From HLUCCA09 sp038757905 (lineage in GTDB: Bacteria; Pseudomonadota; Alphaproteobacteria; Rhodobacterales; Rhodobacteraceae): a stretch of DNA of 14,724 bases. The notes under the pieces are model-generated. The model was not told where the DNA came from and searched no databases. It saw nothing but the letters and a program-made list of their open reading frames with translations. Each line of letters starts with the position of its first letter. Within the stretch, counting starts at the first letter, position 1. The stretch covers positions 1 to 14,724 of the forward strand of contig JBCDGG010000133.1 in the NCBI GenBank assembly GCA_038757905.1, given 5' to 3'. Shown piece by piece: positions 13,193 to 14,724 of this stretch. A program made the translations under genes and the position numbers.

Positions 13193-13654
13193 TCAGGCAA
13201 CCGGCGCCTGTCCGCCCCAAGTCGCGATCATACGCTCGATGATCTGATCCCGCGCGATGCGATAGGAGGCGAGCTGGTTTTCCCGCGTTCCCCCCATCCC
13301 CGTGGGATCCATGACCGGCCAGTACAGAACATCGAGCGAATAGAGGCGCGTCAGGTCGAGCGCCCGGCGCTGTGACGCCGGGGACAGCGCGACGATCAGG
13401 TCGAACCCGCCCAGATCGTCACCCCATTGCTGCATCTCGTCGAAGCTGCGCGACCGATGGCGGGCAAGCTCCACCCCAAGTTCGGCGCAAACGGCAACGG
13501 CGAAGCCGTCAATCTCGCGGTCCCCGCGCACCCCGGCGGACTGAAGGTAGCTCTGGGTTCCGTAGATCCGTTTGGCGAGGCCTTCGGCCATCGGTGACCG
13601 GACGGAGTTGTGATCGCAACAGAACAGGATCGAAGAGGGAAGCTGTGCCAGCAC
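13193..13654 (-). CDS. Low-molecular-weight protein-tyrosine-phosphatase/arsenate-reductase-fold protein
   Basis: A 153-residue cytoplasmic protein with the CX5R phosphate-binding loop, Cys13 to Arg19 in FCCDHNSVRSPMAEG, and the general-acid loop VMDPTG with Asp116. The loop departs from the classical CxGNxCRS form (DHNSV in the middle), so activity on phosphotyrosine or arsenate is unproven. The start is GTG at 13654, three bases after the UPF0262 stop codon, with the ribosome site inside the end of that gene, so the pair is coupled. In related genomes this gene sits between UPF0262 and infA. Confidence 0.9.
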   Translation of the reverse strand: MLAQLPSSILFCCDHNSVRSPMAEGLAKRIYGTQSYLQSAGVRGDREIDGFAVAVCAELGVELARHRSRSFDEMQQWGDDLGGFDLIVALSPASQRRALDLTRLYSLDVLYWPVMDPTGMGGTRENQLASYRIARDQIIERMIATWGGQAPVA

Positions 13655-13657
13655 CCG

Positions 13658-14137
13658 TCAGGACCCGTAATGCAGAACACAGATCAGAGTGAACAGGCGC
13701 CGGGCCGTGTCGATGTCGACCTCGGCCTTCCCCTCCAGCCGCTCCTGCAGCACGCGCGCGCCCTCGTTGTGGATGCCCCGGCGCGCCATGTCGATCACTT
13801 CGATCTGCGCCGGGGGAAGCTTCTTGACGGCATCGAAATAGCTCTCGCAGATCTGCCAGTAATCCTTGACCACCTGCCGGAACGGCGACAGTGAAAGGTG
13901 AAACTCCCCTACTTTCGAGGTGTTCTCCTCCGCGATATCGAAGACCAGCCGGCGTTCGCGGATCGCGAGGTTCAGCCGGTAGGGCCCCGGAGGCACCATA
14001 TGTTCCGCCTTCTGCGGCAGGGTGAAGGAGTTGTCCTCCAGCAAATCGAAAATGGCGACCTTGCGCTCCTGTTCGATCTCCGGCGTGGGCGGCGGGAGGT
14101 TCGCGTCGTCGATCTCGATATGAGCGATACGGGTCAT
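13658..14137 (-). CDS. UPF0262 family protein
   Basis: A 159-residue protein matching UPF0262, an alphaproteobacterial family of unknown function and almost invariant length (about 158). Characteristic segments are HIEIDDANLPPPTPEIEQER at the start, AIFDLLEDNSF, GPYRLNLAIRERRLVFDI, FHLSLSPFRQVVKDYWQICE and IDMARRGIHNEGARVL, ending CVLHYGS. There is no signal peptide or membrane segment. GAGG about seven bases upstream supports the ATG. It is followed at once by the phosphatase. It normally sits close behind hisD; here 480 bp intervene. The family is clear, the role unknown. Confidence 0.95.
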   Translation of the reverse strand: MTRIAHIEIDDANLPPPTPEIEQERKVAIFDLLEDNSFTLPQKAEHMVPPGPYRLNLAIRERRLVFDIAEENTSKVGEFHLSLSPFRQVVKDYWQICESYFDAVKKLPPAQIEVIDMARRGIHNEGARVLQERLEGKAEVDIDTARRLFTLICVLHYGS

Positions 14138-14617
14138 GGATGGGCCTCGTTTGTGGGCAGAGATCTAACGCCCATGCGCGCGCGATACAATCGCCCGGCG
14201 TGGGGGCAGCCAGCCCCTCGCTGCGTGCTGTGGGCGCCAAGCAGATTGCGCCGGATCGCGCTTGTCCGAGGGGAGAGAATGCGGTGGTCAGACCGGGAGG
14301 CCCGCGTGCCACCGTTCGCGCAGCGCGGGAAACCCGGAGAACAGCGAAGGGAACGCGGAGAAGAGCGCCGCTCTAGGCGCGCTGAAGTTGCGTGCGAGGG
14401 CGGAGGTCGCGCGGTGCTGCAGCGTCCGCACTGGATGGGCCCCGGTAGATGGGTCACCTCAGTGCAAGTCGGGCGCGGGGACGAACGGTCGGTGCCGGTC
14501 CGGCCTTCCGTCCACCCTGCGCGACCGACTGAACCGCATGCGAAACGGCGGCCTCGACTATCGCGCCGGGTGCCTGTGCTCCAACTGAGAGACGGCCGAC
14601 CGAAGACGCCCGGCGCG
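14138..14617. other. 480-bp gap between hisD and UPF0262
   Basis: No frame gives a recognisable product. A plus-strand frame from 14262 to 14588 is open for 108 codons, but its composition is Arg/Ser/Gly-rich and no ribosome site or family supports it. The part next to UPF0262 (about 14140-14230) presumably carries its promoter; a weak TTGTAT/TTAGAT pair can be drawn on the minus strand. The rest may be decayed coding sequence or an unrecognised RNA. Confidence 0.4.
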
Positions 14618-14724
14618 CTATCCGCCGTCGTTCAACTGGTCCAGCCGCAGGCGCACGCTGAGCCCGTGCGCCTCGAGGCTCTCCGCCTGGGCCAGACGCT
14701 CCGCCGCCGGGCCGATCGCACCCA
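14618..14724 (-). CDS. hisD: Histidinol dehydrogenase, C-terminal end (partial)
   Basis: Only the last 34 codons and stop are inside the window; the gene continues beyond the right edge. The peptide reads GAIGPAAERLAQAESLEAHG and then LSVRLRLDQLN, the usual hisD ending in which a Glu and the His of the E-x-L-x-A-H segment belong to the active site. The enzyme performs the last two oxidation steps of histidine synthesis. The call rests on this short end and on the order hisD, UPF0262, phosphatase, infA known from related genomes. Confidence 0.88.
   Translation of the reverse strand, partial: GAIGPAAERLAQAESLEAHGLSVRLRLDQLNDGG

Noticed and set aside
14262..14588. A 108-codon plus-strand frame in the hisD/UPF0262 gap
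   Set aside because: No ribosome site, low-information composition and no recognisable family. I keep the gap as unassigned instead.
1..14724. CRISPR array, insertion sequence or prophage
   Set aside because: No regularly spaced repeats, transposase, integrase or phage structural genes were seen; the only dispersed repeat is the two-copy 35-bp unit.

Overview
The window is GC-rich (my rough estimate is mid-60s percent). Its gene order and protein types point to an alphaproteobacterium of the Rhodobacteraceae/Roseobacter group. The main evidence is a minus-strand block hisD (3' end), a UPF0262 protein, a low-molecular-weight phosphatase, infA, maf, an RNase E/G-family gene and yacG, which I recall as a characteristic order in that group. 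Supporting evidence is a Pth with a long charged C-terminal tail, rplY with a CTC-type domain and an acidic tail, and a short interspersed repeat of a type I associate with Rhodobacterales. No database search was possible; all names rest on motifs and length.

Left part: about 745 bp carry no convincing gene but hold an AT-rich patch, several strong hairpins and a 16-bp inverted repeat. A plus-strand two-gene unit follows: a small exported PepSY-like protein (746-1105) overlapping by 11 bp a two-TM membrane-anchored LuxR-type regulator (1095-1691). Facing it on the minus strand is the set pth, periplasmic serine hydrolase, DUF2332 and DUF2237 (5198 down to 1742).

Middle: a plus-strand island between pth and rplY carries an IsdG-like heme-degrading monooxygenase (5311-5622) and an aquaporin-like protein with a degenerate second half (5679-6599). 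rplY (minus) ends against it, and the best rplY terminator lies inside the aquaporin-like coding sequence. A divergent pair follows: a carboxymuconolactone-decarboxylase/AhpD-like peroxidase-type protein (minus, 7499-8095) and a HugZ-like flavin-binding-fold protein (plus, 8210-8707). The IsdG-like and HugZ-like genes together hint at heme handling, but nothing links them directly.

Right part: yacG, RNase E/G, maf and infA are closely spaced (ATGA overlap between the RNase gene and yacG, 10 bp between infA and maf). A soluble PAS-containing chemotaxis transducer (11710-13023) then sits between infA and the phosphatase/UPF0262 pair, with about 680 bp of unassigned DNA on its infA side. Another 480 bp of unassigned DNA separates UPF0262 from hisD, whose last 34 codons run off the window. 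I see no rRNA, tRNA, CRISPR array, insertion sequence or prophage. The best candidates for something little described are the PepSY/membrane-LuxR pair with its structured upstream region, and the aquaporin-like protein that lacks its second NPA motif.
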